64,000 bases of DNA from NCBI GenBank assembly GCA_029215795.1, contig JARDYH010000006.1:19731501-19795500 (forward strand), in the 5' to 3' direction. The notes below the pieces were generated by a model. That model made no database searches, was not told the DNA's origin, and was given only the letters and a program-made list of their open reading frames with translations. Of the stretch, positions 28,217 to 41,858 are shown piece after piece. The stretch is from Anniella stebbinsi. Lineage: Eukaryota; Chordata; Lepidosauria; Squamata; Anniellidae. The first letter of the stretch is position 1. Each line of letters begins with the position of its first letter. A program made the translations under genes and the position numbers.

Positions 28217-31200
28217 CACACAGAGCTCAGCTCCTATGCTTAAATTAGACTGTTATTTGTTTCTTAGTATTTTTACTTATTATTTGGTATCTTAGTCTTT
28301 GATCTTCTACTACAATATATTCAGAGTAACTCACAAATTACAGAATACATGCAATGTTAAAAAGACCAAGAATACTGATAAAATAAGGTCAAATACAATT
28401 CAATAAGAGCTGAAGATACACTAAAACAGCCACGACCCAGTTCACATGCAACAAACAACCCATGGCTTGTTAACCATGGGCTGTTCGGGAGTGTGAAGGG
28501 ACGGGTGAGCGTGCTGGCTCCCAATCATTTGCCCACTTCTGCTGCACTGAACAATCTAGTAATACCCTGTCCCCGGGTTGTTCTCTGTGACATATAAACC
28601 CAGAACTCTGGTTTGATTGATTAAACTGGATGCAAAGCACAAGTGGTGACCAGAAAGGAGGGAGTGTGCTCATTCACTGCCATACAATCCCAACAACTCT
28701 TAGGTTATTACATGCAAACTAGGTCTAAAACTAGGTATCCAGACTTGGAAAGAAAACCTGGTTCAACCACTGCATGTTTCTCTGTTCATTCTACTCTAGC
28801 AATGATGCAACCCTGTCTTCCACAAAGAGGTTTAGAGTACAAAGACTTGGAGACCAAACTGTCAGACAAAATAAGATGGTTCTTGCAAGTATTTCTAAGT
28901 ATTTTGTCAGTTAATTTAAGAATATAATCATATTTGAATTCTTCGTTCTCCTACATCTGGCCTAATTATGCTTTTTTCCTTCCATTTTTCATACTGACAC
29001 ATTAAATTTTTCTACCCTAATTTGGATGATTTGTCCTTGGCTTGACCATTATCTGAATCTATTTTGTGGTCTATATTTTGTTCAAGTCCTGCTTTCTGCC
29101 AAGAAAACCACTTTTACAGAGCCGATTATAGCAACCCAGGTACTAGGTGCCAGGCCCAACATTTTAGGCACAATCGGCTATTGTATACTTGGGGTTGTTT
29201 CATTCCTGATTATCCCACCCTAAAACCTGTAGGGTAGGCAAGCAAACCCTGTTTACTGGGATTACATATTATTGGAAAAACAAATGGCCCATTTTGAGGA
29301 AAAATAAATTCCAAGTAACTGAATAGTTAAGTACCTGATAATAATATCTGAGAACCCAGCAAAGCCCTTCCACGTAAGACTGTACAACTTTACGACGGAA
29401 CTTTTTATCGGAGACATCAACATCAAATTTGTTCTTGTAGTACCGCTGCTTCCAGCCAGCTTCCCATAACCTATACAACAATTCAATTTGCGTTAAATTC
29501 TGTATAGCATGAATTTACATAATGTGCAATTCAAATTTAAAATAGTTTTAATACAAGAATAAATATTGTACACATAACCTTAACAATAACAGCAGCTGAA
29601 ACAATGTTCCTTTGTTGACCCCAGAAGACACTAAGTGGTGAGTAGCATAAGCTCCTTTCTCATTCCCGCCCCACCCCCCACCCCATATCCCTCCTATTAG
29701 CAAATGATAGGTGTGGATAATGGCATTGGCTGGACTCCAGGAAGCTTCAGTGTTCTCTGCATTTACAGGGACCTTTCAGACCCTTTTCTCCTACTGTGAC
29801 ACATTATGCCCCATCTAACAAACCTCTCCTAAAGGTTCTGTAGGACAGAGGACCCTCCTAGGGCAACATTCGATGTGGAAGCAAATTCCCCTTTCAGCCA
29901 GAAGAGAAATCGGTCCTCCCCTGAGACATGCAATGAAGTGGGTTTTTTGGATCCTAGCCACCAATTCTTGCTCAGCTGTGAAGCTTGTGTGTGTGTGTCT
30001 GTGTGTGTGTGTGTGAGAGAGAGAGAGACAGACAGACAGACAGAGACAGAGAGAGTTTGCCAGGGCAGCTCATTATCTCCCAGCCTAACTTACAGATTTG
30101 TTGTGAGTATATAGTGCAAGAACAGGTTGCTTACCTGTAACTGTAGTTCTTCGAGTGGTCATCTGTGCAGTCACACATATGGGCTCTGCGCCTGCGCTGA
30201 GCTCGAAGTTGGGAAACAATTTTCTCTAGCTGAGGCTCTAATTAGTGTTTTTGGCGGGAACCCCTCCCCCACCGCTCTATGCGCATGTCCCAGGCGTTCC
30301 CGCCTCCCTTCAGTTCCCTGAGACCGCCTAGCAGTTCGGAACATCCGGGACGGAGAAAAAACCCAGCTCTTAGTATCAGAAAAAAGGAGTGACACCAAGA
30401 GGGGACGGTGGGAGGGTTGTGTGACTGCACAGATGACCACTCGAAGAACTACAGTTACAGGTAAGCAACCTGTTCTTCTTCTTCGTGGTCTCTGTGCAGT
30501 CTTTACGGGACTGTACATCGAGCTTGTAATGGGTCGTGAAAGTCAATGGCACGGACCAGGTTGCAGCTTTACAGACATCTTTGAGGGAGACGCCTCGATG
30601 GAAAGCTGTTGATGCGGCAACACCCCGCGTGGAGTGGGCTCTGACCGAAGTGGGTAAGTCCAATTTCGACAAACGATATGCCAACAGGATGGTCTGGACT
30701 ATCCAAGCCGATAAGCGTTGGCTGGAGACCGGCTGACCTTTCCTGGTGCCGCCGTAACAGATGAAAAGGCGTGTGGCTAATCGGAAAGCTTGAGTTCTGT
30801 CTTTATAGAACGCCAGGGCCCTGCGGACATCGAGGGAATGAAGCCTCCTCTCCAAGTCCGAGGAAGGAGCCGAGAAGAACGAAGGAAGCACAATCGGTTC
30901 ATTAACGTGGAAGGAGGAGACGACCTTCGGGAGAAAAGTGCTGTCAGGCCGGAGAACGACCTTGTCATTGTGGAAGATGGTAAATGGCGAGTCAATACGC
31001 AACGCACACAACTCTCCTGCTCGTCTGGCCGAGGTGATAGCGACCAGAAAGACCACTTTCCAGGTAAGTAGACGAAGGTCCGTGGTGGCTAGTGGCTCAA
31101 AAGGCTTGGTAGAGAGGGCATTTAAGACCACTGAAAGGCTCCACTCGGGTGCGCGTGGGCGTAGAGGTGGGACGAGATTTTTGTACCCCCGTAGGAAACG

Positions 31201-34200
31201 TTTGACTAGCGGGTGGGAGAAAAGGGCGAGCCCCTCGACATCTCCCCTGTGAGCAGAGATGGCTGCCAGGTAAACGCGGATGGATGAATACTGCAAGCCT
31301 CTCAAGTAAAGGTGGTGGAGAAAGGATAAGACTTGCGCAACAGAGGCCGCTTGTGGCTGGAAAGCGTGCAGTGCAGCAAACCGCGTGAAGGAGTCCCATT
31401 TATGGGAATACGACGAGAGCGTGGACGCCTTGCGGGAGGCTAAAAGAATGGCTTTCACTCCTGCGGGCAAATCGAGCGCGGCTGGCGCGGGTGATGCTAG
31501 TTGTTGTATGCCATTTCCGGCCTGTGGGATGACCCGGTTATTCTCCAGGCTGTGAGGTGCAGAGACTGAAGATCCGGGTGATTGATCTGTCCTCCCTGTA
31601 GCGTGAGGAGCGATGGAAAGATTGGGAGGAGGCGGTGTTGGCCTCGGGCAAGTCTGGAGAGGTGTGGAAACCACGGCTGGCGTGGCCAGGCCGGTGCAAC
31701 AAGTATGGCGTTCGTGTCGTCCTGAATGAGTTTGGTAACCACTTTGGTTAGGAGTGGGAACGGTGGGAAGAGGTAGAAGAGGGGGCCTGTCCACCGTAGC
31801 GCAAAGGCATCTCCCATTGAACGTGGGCCCACCCCCGCCCTGGAGCAGTAATGCCTGCAGGCGGTGTTGTTGGTTGTGGCAAAAAGATCGACTGTTGGTT
31901 GTCCCCAAGTCCTGAACAGGACGTCGGTGACGCGTGTGGACAGCTTCCACTCGTGGGACTGCTGGAAACGTCGACTCAGAGAGTCGGCAAGAATATTGTC
32001 GACGGCTGCGATGTGGAGGGCTGTAATGCGGATGTTCTTCGCGATTGCCCAACGGAGGAGGCGGATGGTGAGTGTTAAGAGTGGTCGCGAGTGAGTCCCG
32101 CCTTGTTTGTTGATATGCCATAGAATGGCTGTATTGTCTGTGAGCAGCTGAACATGGCAACCGCTGAGGTGCGGTTCGAATGAGAGGAGCGCCTTTCGGA
32201 CAGCTTCGAGTTCCAGGTAATTGATGTGGCGGCACGCCTCTGTAGAGGACCACTGGCCTTGAATGCGGAGGTTCCCGCAATGAGCTCCCCATCCCATCTT
32301 TGAAGCGTCTGTTGTGAGAAGGCGAGATGGTGGCCATTGTCTGAACGGCATGCCAGCGAGGAGATGGGAAGTCCGGGTCCACCAAACAAGAGGGGAGCAG
32401 ACATCCTGTGGCAGGGTGAGACGGATGCGGCTGGCATCCTGATTGGGCCTGAAATGGTGGATGAACCAGAATTGGAGAGGCCGCATATGAAGGCGAGCCC
32501 AGTCGACGACCGCTACTGTGGATGCCATGAGGCCCAACATGCGTTGGATGTTGAGAGCTGATGGGCGGTGTAGCGTGAGAAGGCGGTGTGCATAGTGTGC
32601 TATGTTTTGCGCTTTTGTAAGCGGAAGGAACCCCCTGGCAACATGAGCGTCGAGTCTGACTCCAATGAACTCTATGGATTTTTGAGGCGTTAACGACGAT
32701 TTGTTGACGTTGATGCAAAGGCCGAGACGATGAAGGAGGGTGAGGGTCTTGGCGATTGAATGTTGTAGTTCGGTTTTGGAGTCCGCGATGAGGACCCAAT
32801 CGTCGAGGTACGGGTATACCTCGACACCGTGCTTTCTGAGGTGAGCGCATACGACCGCCATACATTTGGTGAAGACTCGGGGAGCGGTGGCAAGGCCGAA
32901 TGGTAGGACCTGAAATTCGTAGACGGCGTGCCCCACGGCGAATGACAGAAATCGACGGTGGTCATGATGAATGGCGACATGGAAGTACGTGTCTTTCAGG
33001 TCGATCGACGCGAACCATGCCGATCGGCGCAGAAGTGGCAGGATGGCCTGGAAGGTGGCCATGAGGAATTTTCGCGTACGAATAAAATTGTTCAAGCCCC
33101 GTAGGTCCATAATGGGTCGGAGACCTCCGTCCCGTTTGGGCACTGTGAAGTACCGAGAGAAGAAACGTAGGGGGGGAGGGATGGTCTCGAACTCTATACG
33201 ATACCCGTTTCTAACTATGGATAGCACCCAGGTATCTGTAGAGATGGCTCTCCAGGCGTCGATGAATGGGCTGAGACGGTCGTTGAAGAATGGATGTGGG
33301 ATTGCACTGCCGTCAAAGACGGCGCTTGGAAAAAGAATCCATGCGACGGGTGTATTTGGGTTTCTGAGAGGCGGATGGTTTCCTCTGCTGGTTCTGTGGT
33401 GTGTACTTGGAGAAGCGTTCGGGACGGGTACGCTGATAGGCAGATAGTTGTGGTCGCTGCCAGCGGCGGTATCTGTAGGGCTGTTGGACTTGTTGACCAA
33501 TGCCCATCTTCCTGGCTGTTGTTTTTGCCTTTTGGACATTGTCCATTTGCTCATCAGTGGTGACGTTAAAGAGCCCTTCGCCATCGAAGGGAAGGTCTTT
33601 GACGCGGGTTCTGGTGTCTTGTGTAAGGCCCGCGGAGCGGAGCCAAGCGATGCGTCGGAGGGCGATCGCTCCCATCATGAGCTTAGCATCACAGTCCGTT
33701 TGATGTTTAGTGGTGTTGATTTGGAGCTTGGCTAGACGAGTGCCCTCCGTCTGAAAAACCCTGGCCAATTCTCTTTCGTCTTCGGATAGATGGTCACATA
33801 GGGATCCCATCTTTTCCCATATAAAAAGTTGGTATCGCGCCATAAGCGCCTGATAGTTGGCAACACGCAGGCCTAGCGCTGCAGAAGAATAAAGGCGGTG
33901 CCCCAAAATATCAAGGCGACGGCCTTCCTTGTCAACAGGTGAATTATGCGCTTTATGCGTCTTGGATTGCGCTGACTCAACAATGATAGAGTTCGGGCGC
34001 GGGTGAGAGAAGAGGAATTTGACGTCCTTGGTTTGGACGCGATACATTGCCTCGAGGCGTTTAGACGGTGGAATTGTAGATGCCGGGTTATTCCATGTAT
34101 GTTTAACCGCTTGTAGTAGGGTTGGTAGGGACGGCATAGCCACCGGGGCCGAAGTTTCGGTATGAACCGCGTCGAAGACAGGATCTTGAAGACGCTCAGT

Positions 34201-37200
34201 AGGCTGTTGGGTTTCGACACCTAACGCCTTTGCCATCCGTAGAATCTGTTCCGAGAACGAGCCCATTTCCTCTGTGGGCGACGCCCGGTCTTGGCGGCCA
34301 GCCACATTATCTGGTGACGGAATCGAGGGCTGCTGGGACGGTGCAGACGAGGAGTCGGACTCATAATCTTCCTCGGAGGAAGCCGACGAGGGGGCACGGA
34401 TTGGAGCTGTGGGCACACGCTGTGGAGAGGGTGCTACGTGCTGGCATTGAGGTGGGTCGTCAAAGTGCGTGGGATGATCTTGCCCTCGGTGCAGAGGTGG
34501 TAGTTGCGGTGAAGGTGGCCGCGGCGAGTGTCGACGATCCGAATGTGGTTGTTGGCGTCGAGGTGATCTCGGTACCGATGGGCGGTATCGAAGATGTGGG
34601 GAGCGAGAGAAGCGAGACCTCAATGTCGACGGTCGGTATTGATGCGGTCGAGATCTCGATGGCGAACGATGGTCTCGACGTCGGCAGGGCGACTTCGACA
34701 TCGATGTTCGATGTCGACGTCCGCTGACATATGGTTCCCGGACATAGTAGTGAGCGTAGTCGTCACGGTAGTATGAGTGGGTTGGGCTATAATGGTAGTG
34801 ATCCGAGCGCGTGTAGGAATGTGCAGAAGCTTGTGCCACCTCCCTGTGCGGAGACCGGGATCGGTGAAGAGTATGGTGCCGAGGGGACACGGTATGGTAC
34901 GTGTCAGCGTTCGACGGGGAGCGACGTTGTCGAGGCGGCAATGACTCAACTGAGGAGTGTGTATGATGCTCCTCTCGATGCCATGACCCAAGTTCGGATG
35001 GGTATTGGGCATCGACATGGCCTGGCTCGTCGGGCTCGATAGAGTGTCGAGCGTGTGCCGGCGGTTGGGTCACTGAGTCTTTAGAAGCTCGCGGTGGTGA
35101 ACGCTCGTGGGTACTCCTTTCTGAGGTCCGAGAGCGCCTATCAGCCCCAGTTGCCTGGGCTAAGTTAAAAGTCTCCAGGACTGGTCGTGGGGGCGGTGGT
35201 GCCAACGTTGTTAGGCTAGATGCCGCCTCTGGCTGCTTCTTCTTCTTCTTGGCACCCTGCTTCTCGGATAACTTAGTGGCCTTCTTGGCTTTCGTTAAGA
35301 GTTTTCTCGATGCCGAAGGAGGTCTGGGGCCCGTTGATACCGACAGTTCGGGCGGCCCGGACTCCCGTGTCGGTGTCGACGAAACAGAAGTCACCGTCGC
35401 CGCCGCCATTTTGTTCTGCCGCGAGGGTGGCTTAGAAGGAGTCGGGCTGGCCGGTTGCAAAGTCTTTTGCCACAAAACCGCTCAGAGACGGTCTAAGCGA
35501 TGGCGTCTGGTTTGTTTGGAAAAAGCCTGGCAGTGGTGGCACGATTCCACTATGTGAGAGTCGCCCAGGCAAAATAAACACAACGAGTGTCCGTCCGCGG
35601 CAGGCAGCTTACTTCCACAGCGGACACATTTGCGAAAGGGGGCCTTAAGGGCCATGCAACAGTTAAGCTAACAATAATAGGAAGAAATCCTAAGTAGCCT
35701 AAACAATATTAACTTAAAATTTTTATTTATTTATTTATTTTAGGAAGAAAAAGAAAACACTAACTACACTAACTACAAGGAGAAAAAAGGAGAAAAAAAG
35801 GAGATTGAACCTCAGCGCGCGCCAGGCCTAGAAAAGTTGGCGTGCAAGAGAGAACTTCCCTTCGATGCAGCAGCTACAACGGTCGAAGAAGAACTGAAGG
35901 GAGGCGGGAACGCCTGGGACATGCGCATAGAGCAGTGGGGGAGGGGTTCCCGCCAAAAACACTAATTAGAGCCTCAGCTAGAGAAAATTGTTTCCCGACT
36001 TCGAGCTCAGCGCAGGCGCAGAGCCCATATGTGTGATGCACAGAGACCACAAAGAAGAATGGTGCGTTTTCTGAAAGAAGCACTGAAAGGCCAAGTTTTG
36101 CATGTGGCGCTGATATTCTATTTCCTTCTTGTATTTAATGAGCAGTCAACCTAACAGAGAAGTAGGTATAACCAAATCCACCTTGCCTTGGCCCCAACCC
36201 CCCACCCCATGTTCCTCCAACAAATTACAGCTCCCCACACCCCATGAAAAAAGCTAGTCTGGAGCATCCTGCAACCTATGGGAAGGAATGTTCAGAGGGG
36301 CAGTTGCTGGACATGGGGAACAGAAAGCAACAGAATGAACAGAAGCAACCTCATGCTAATTTGGATCCAAACCATTATGCCAAACATATTTATAGTGCAG
36401 GAAATACTATATGATCTTAGGAAGAGGCTTTATGCACAGTCAGACCATTGGTTAACTGAGCCCAATATTGTCTCCCCTGACTGGCAGCATCGCTGCAAGG
36501 TCTCAGGCAGAAGTCTTTCTTAACCCTACAACCTCAATTCTTTCAACTGGAGATGCTGGGAATTGAGACAGGGAACTTGTCATGCGAAGCACATTCTTCA
36601 CCAATAATCAAAGGGTCCTCACCAAATGAGCTGAAGTAAAGAGCTGTAAGAGTTAAACAGTTTCATTTATGTTGTAGAACAACGGCATTCTGCCCACAGA
36701 AGCTGAGCTGAATATTGAACCGCTAGCCAATCTGGTGCGGAGTCTCAAAGGGAGTAGCAGCTTTAAGGACGAAAACCTGCATGCATACTAATGGAGGCAC
36801 TTAAATTTAACAGCTATAGCCTACATATCTCACTGGAATTTACTGAGTATCCCAACCCTCCACATTAATTATTGGTGGATAAAAAGATCACGGAAAAGCA
36901 TTAGAAAGTGCTGCAGATATAGGGTAAATAGTATTAATGAGGCGACATCCCTTTTGACAATGTGCTAACAAAGTACCAAACGTGTCACCTGATATTATCT
37001 TCAGGCTCAGGTTCACTGTCACTGTCCTCTGCTTTTCGTTTAATTCCTCCTGCTGGGGATGGCGTACCATCAGATGTGAAGCTTGTATTAGGAGTAGCTG
37101 AAGGAGTCTAGGGATGAAGTTGTTGTACAGAGAGTTAGGGAAAAGGTCTCATTACACTTATAAAATTAAAATTAATGGCTTTGTCATGAAGAACTGAAAA

Positions 37201-40200
37201 AAGATATCCATCTATTTTACTTAGATATCGAGGCTGGGATTTTTTTAAAAAAAATACCAGGTGCAAACTAGTTCTACGCACCCAAGCAAGAGGCTTTGGG
37301 ATAGTTTTTCTCAAACTTTCATGCCATGTCACAAAGCACTTTTGAAACAGAGGAGACTTTTAAAAGCAGATTGTGGTATAGTAAAGGTCCTGATGTTCAA
37401 GCAAAGGGGGAAAGTATTTTACTACCCCCTACCAAAATTAATATATCTAAGCATTGCTTTATATGTTACAATCTTATTCAGTAAATATTCATGTTGTGTA
37501 CCCATTAAAAGCATAACGTTTGAAGTGCACATGTGCACTAAGGTGACTTCCCGTCAAAAAAATTTCTCAGCTCTAGAATGTTCCCGAATAGAGATCTGTG
37601 CAGGATCTACGTATGTGATACACAGAGATCACAAAGAAGGAACACACACAGACTTGGTTCACATGTAATGGTGGCAAATCATGGATTGATTAATTAATTA
37701 ATCAATCAATCAATCCAAGATTTGCCTCAGCGCATGCCCAGTGCATGTTGCTGCTGTTTTCAATATGCAACCTCTGATCAGAGGTTATTCCATGTGCAAC
37801 TCCATGATAGGTTTATCATGGGTTAAACAACCAGTTAACTTACAATGAGTTCTTAGGCTGAGGGATGTTTAACCCACATTTAATCTATGGTGTACAGGTT
37901 CACACACATCACAGAATAACATTGGGTCAATCTGAGTTTGCCTGTTTAAAATAGTGCAGGCATGCGCTATGGCGAATCCTGGGTTTATGAGTAGCCCAAA
38001 GTAGTTAAGCTGCATTATTCAAAATTGTCAATATGACATAATTCCAGAGATTTACTACTTTCTAAATCATCCACAATTCTAATGGAAGAAATGCATGCCA
38101 CATGGTCTACCGATTAACATGGCTTTTTACTAATAAATACTGATTTTCTCCATTTGATGCAAACATACTAAAGGTGCAAATGTATTCTAAGGAACAAAGT
38201 TTTATTTTCAAGAAAGCAAAAAAAAAGTTCTAACCCTTCAACTGCTATAATAAAATGACTTTTATTTATCAGCTATATGAATAGCACACCATCTTGTGGT
38301 TTGAAGGTGGGTATTAATAAAACAACATAAAACAAATTAATGCCACAATCAAAAACTGAATTCACACTGTAATTCAAAACAGTAATTTAATTTCAGGGAG
38401 AAAATAACATGATCTCATATCCTTCTTCCACTTCCAAGGCCTGGCAAAGAAGCGCAACTTGACTTGCCAACAAAATGCATACAAGTAAGCTGCCAGAAAC
38501 TAGAGCTGTGCAAGACTCGGGATTCGGGTTTGGAAATCTGAATCCCAGTGGCCATTTCAGGACAGATCTGCCATTTTAAAGCACAGTCCAAGGGACCCCA
38601 GTATGTTGGAAAGTTCCTACAACTCCCAGGATGCACTTCCTGGGAGAGGGGGACCTACTGGGGGCCCTGGAACCGTGCACAATCATGTCCTTGCTGCTGC
38701 CATTGCCTGGCTGCATGGCAATCGATGGCCACTCATGTGCTTCCAGGGACGTGCACATCCCTGGAAGCACGTAGATAGCTGGCAATCACTGCGCCCTATC
38801 CAAGGATGTGCAACTCCAGGAAGCATGTGGCCGGGCGGTGACTGCTGCGCAGTTGGACGATGGCAGCGGTGGCAGCAGGGAGGACATGCTGTTCACGGGC
38901 CCCGGTAGGTCCCTCCCTCCAGGGAATGCAACCTGGGAGGTGTAGGATCTTTCTGACGTACCAGGGTCCCTTGGGCTGTGTTGTAAAATGTTGGATCCAT
39001 TCTAAAATGGCAGACCCATCCTAAAATGGCCGCCAGGATTTGGATTTCCAAATCCGAATCCAGAGGCTTGCACAACCCTACCAGAAACACCTCGGAGTTA
39101 AGAGAAATCCAGAACCTTGGGGCCAACACAAAAACAACCCTTTATCACAGTCCACTCATGACAGATTGGGGCAATGGGGAGGAAGCCCTGGGAATTATAA
39201 AACCCTGAGAAGTGAGTCTTTTCTAGACAGAGGCCATCACAGGTTCTGCAGTAGCTATGCGAAACTTACAATATTGTACTGCACATTTTTCTTGAATATA
39301 CTCAAAAATAAAGCATCTAGTTAGAGTGGCAAGTTCAAGACAAGACAAGACATGACAAATTCAAAATAAAAGCCCTCCCTATACCACAGCTGATTTTGTT
39401 GTAAAAATGGGATTTCATTACTTTTGGCTCTGGGGAGTGAACCCACAGGTGAAGTGGTGAAGAGTGTTTGGGTCTCTGCCCCCTCCCTCATTAACTTAAT
39501 CACTGACTTTTTCCCATGGGGAGGAGATCAAGGGTGGGAACATGTGAAGCCAAGTTGATTCCTGACCTCACTCTGAGTTCAATTCTTAGGGCTAAGGAAG
39601 TGAGGACAGAATTAGAATTGGGGAAGGAAGAGAAGACCATGTATACCATTTTGGTCTCCCTGAGGAAGGATGGGATAAAAATGAAAATAAATTACATTTT
39701 TGACACTTAAAATCCACACATATTTACAGTGGAAAACTGAAAAAAACAGAAACAAAAATCATGGTGCTCATATTTGATTCCCTGGGGATCTCAGATGTGA
39801 AAACTGGTGAACCGTAAGTAGACAGTCAACTGCTCAGTCATCTGATCACTTAAAACTTAAGTAGCTGTTTAAAAGAGCTTCGGTCAAGTTGTACCTAAAG
39901 CGACATTAGTAAACCAAAACAAGTCCATAAACACATTTATTACTTTTTCTACTCTATTAACAAAGTTCAGAACAATTACTTACTCTGTCCTGCATTCTCA
40001 TTTCAAAGGCTGTTTGCCTTGGATTATTGATTGGCTGATGGCTTGATCTATTTCCCCTCCCCAAAGGTTGTGGGGTAAACTGCCCTCCAGGCATAGAATG
40101 TTGTTCCCTCTAAAGTGAGCAAACATATATTAGCGGAAATGTTCATCACTAATTACCAGAGCAAGCACTATATAAAAACTGGACTTCTGTAATGTGCAAA

Positions 40201-41808
40201 TTACCTTGTTTAAGCTTCAGCCCTACATGCACTAAGTGGGACTTATTTCCAAACAAACATGCATAAGATCGTACTATTTATTGGAAGTACATACAGTATT
40301 TTCACTAGCATATTTCAGGTGACTTATTAACAGAAAAATCTTGAACCCTTGGCTGGCTGGCTGAATGAATTCAGGATGGGGCGACGGTCCTGTCAGAGGC
40401 TCATGGTGACCTACACAAATCTCCACAGGCACAACAGAATCACTGGCAATATTCCAAACTTTTGACTGGTTGTAGGGGCTGAATTGGGGAACTCTGGGTG
40501 GATGGTGTCCTTGGATCTGCTGGATCCAAAGCCCCCTCACTTCCCTGACATGGTCCCGGATTATGCTCCATATCCAGACCAGCATGCTGCTACTGTAGGT
40601 ATTTACCCCACCCCACTGTAACCAATGGGATGGGGAGGATTGAGTTGATCTGCTGGAAAGCTCTACTACCCCCCCTCCAACCTAGAATTACTCTGAAAGA
40701 AATCACTAATATAAGTGGCTGTGAAGAATCCACTTTGAATTAAAATACTGACATAATGGATTATTAATGATATTAAAGGTACAGTCCTATGAACCTGTTA
40801 GATGGAAACCTTCAGGCTCGGAGGCTTCCAAAAATTGTATGCCCTCCCACAGGGCAGGAGGGGTGCAGAGGTGACTTCACCTCCCGTTGCTCCTCAACCC
40901 CCCACCCCCCAACAAATTCCAACCTCAGCCCATCTAGTTCACTTATTGATGGTCGGTGGGTTCAGGTGATGGAGAGATCACAGGATTCTGTAGATCCTGA
41001 CCTCTGCTCTCTCCTCCTTCCCCTCCCCCCGGAATGCCCCATTTTTTATGCCTACAAAAAAGTAACCGGTGCAGTTCTTTCTGCAATGGCTGCGGGGGGG
41101 GGGGGGGGTATTGTTGGATTCCCCTCCCAAAATGTTGGATTTCCCTCCCAAGATCGTAGGCGTATCTACAGACTCAAGAGGGGGAATCTGAAATATCCTC
41201 TGGTCCTTAAGGGCCAGAGGATTGCTCTGTAAATTATTTTAAACTGATTAGCATTAATCCAGTTTAAAGCTATGAACAGTTACATAATGTTAACAAATAA
41301 CATTTTATTTTACTTTTATATTAAATATTTATAGTCTGGTCTTCAGCTGACAAAGCAACAAAATAATAAGCATTAGAACACATTTTATTTAACCATTCCA
41401 CTTCTCTCATTGGATGCGTTAAAGTATTTCAAAATGTATCACTAACATAGTTGCTGTCAAGATTAGCAGAACAGCTTCAGTAGGACTCAATGATATGTTA
41501 GAATTATGAAATAAGGAAGTTCAGAACCAAAATGTAAAAATCTGCTGGCCATTTGTCACATTTCCAAATCTATTTCATCAGAAAGGGAACAAGTGCAATC
41601 CGAAGCATGTTTTATAGAGTTCAATGGGACTTGTTCCCTAGAAAGCATGCTTAGGATTTGCAACCTTAATAATAAAAATAACAACCTTAACTCTGAGTAA
41701 ACATGCTTAGGAACGGACTGCAAGGCACTTTGGCATGGCCCAATTTTAAAATGCCATTAATTTCAATAGGAGATATTTAAGCAATATTTCTCTGTGTGCG
41801 TTCACACA

Positions 41809-41858
<50 letters not shown>

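Larger units (their letters stand above)
30118..36060 (-). mobile_element. Complete DIRS-type tyrosine-recombinase retrotransposon
   Basis: About 5.94 kb, in sense orientation in the XRN2 intron 29471-36988. It has the full DIRS architecture: inverted terminal repeats (30171-30316 and 35891-36036), an internal complementary region (30421-30498) that repeats the two outer ends joined, and three long overlapping minus-strand frames for Gag, RT/RNase H and tyrosine recombinase. DIRS elements integrate by the recombinase through a circular intermediate, so they leave no target-site duplication, and none is visible. The ITRs differ at 2 of 146 positions, both C/T. Together with the open frames this implies a recent insertion. 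Ngaro- or PAT-type elements are excluded because they have split direct repeats. Confidence 0.95.

Noticed and set aside
30790..35557. Plus-strand open frames across the DIRS element
   Set aside because: They are antisense shadows of the Gag, RT and recombinase genes.
30118..36060. LTR retrovirus or Ty3-like element
   Set aside because: Repeats are inverted, there is a tyrosine recombinase and no protease or DDE integrase, and no target duplication.
37681..37715. (ATTA/ATCA)n tract as a LINE tail
   Set aside because: No LINE coding or UTR sequence adjoins it; it lies inside a MITE-like repeat.
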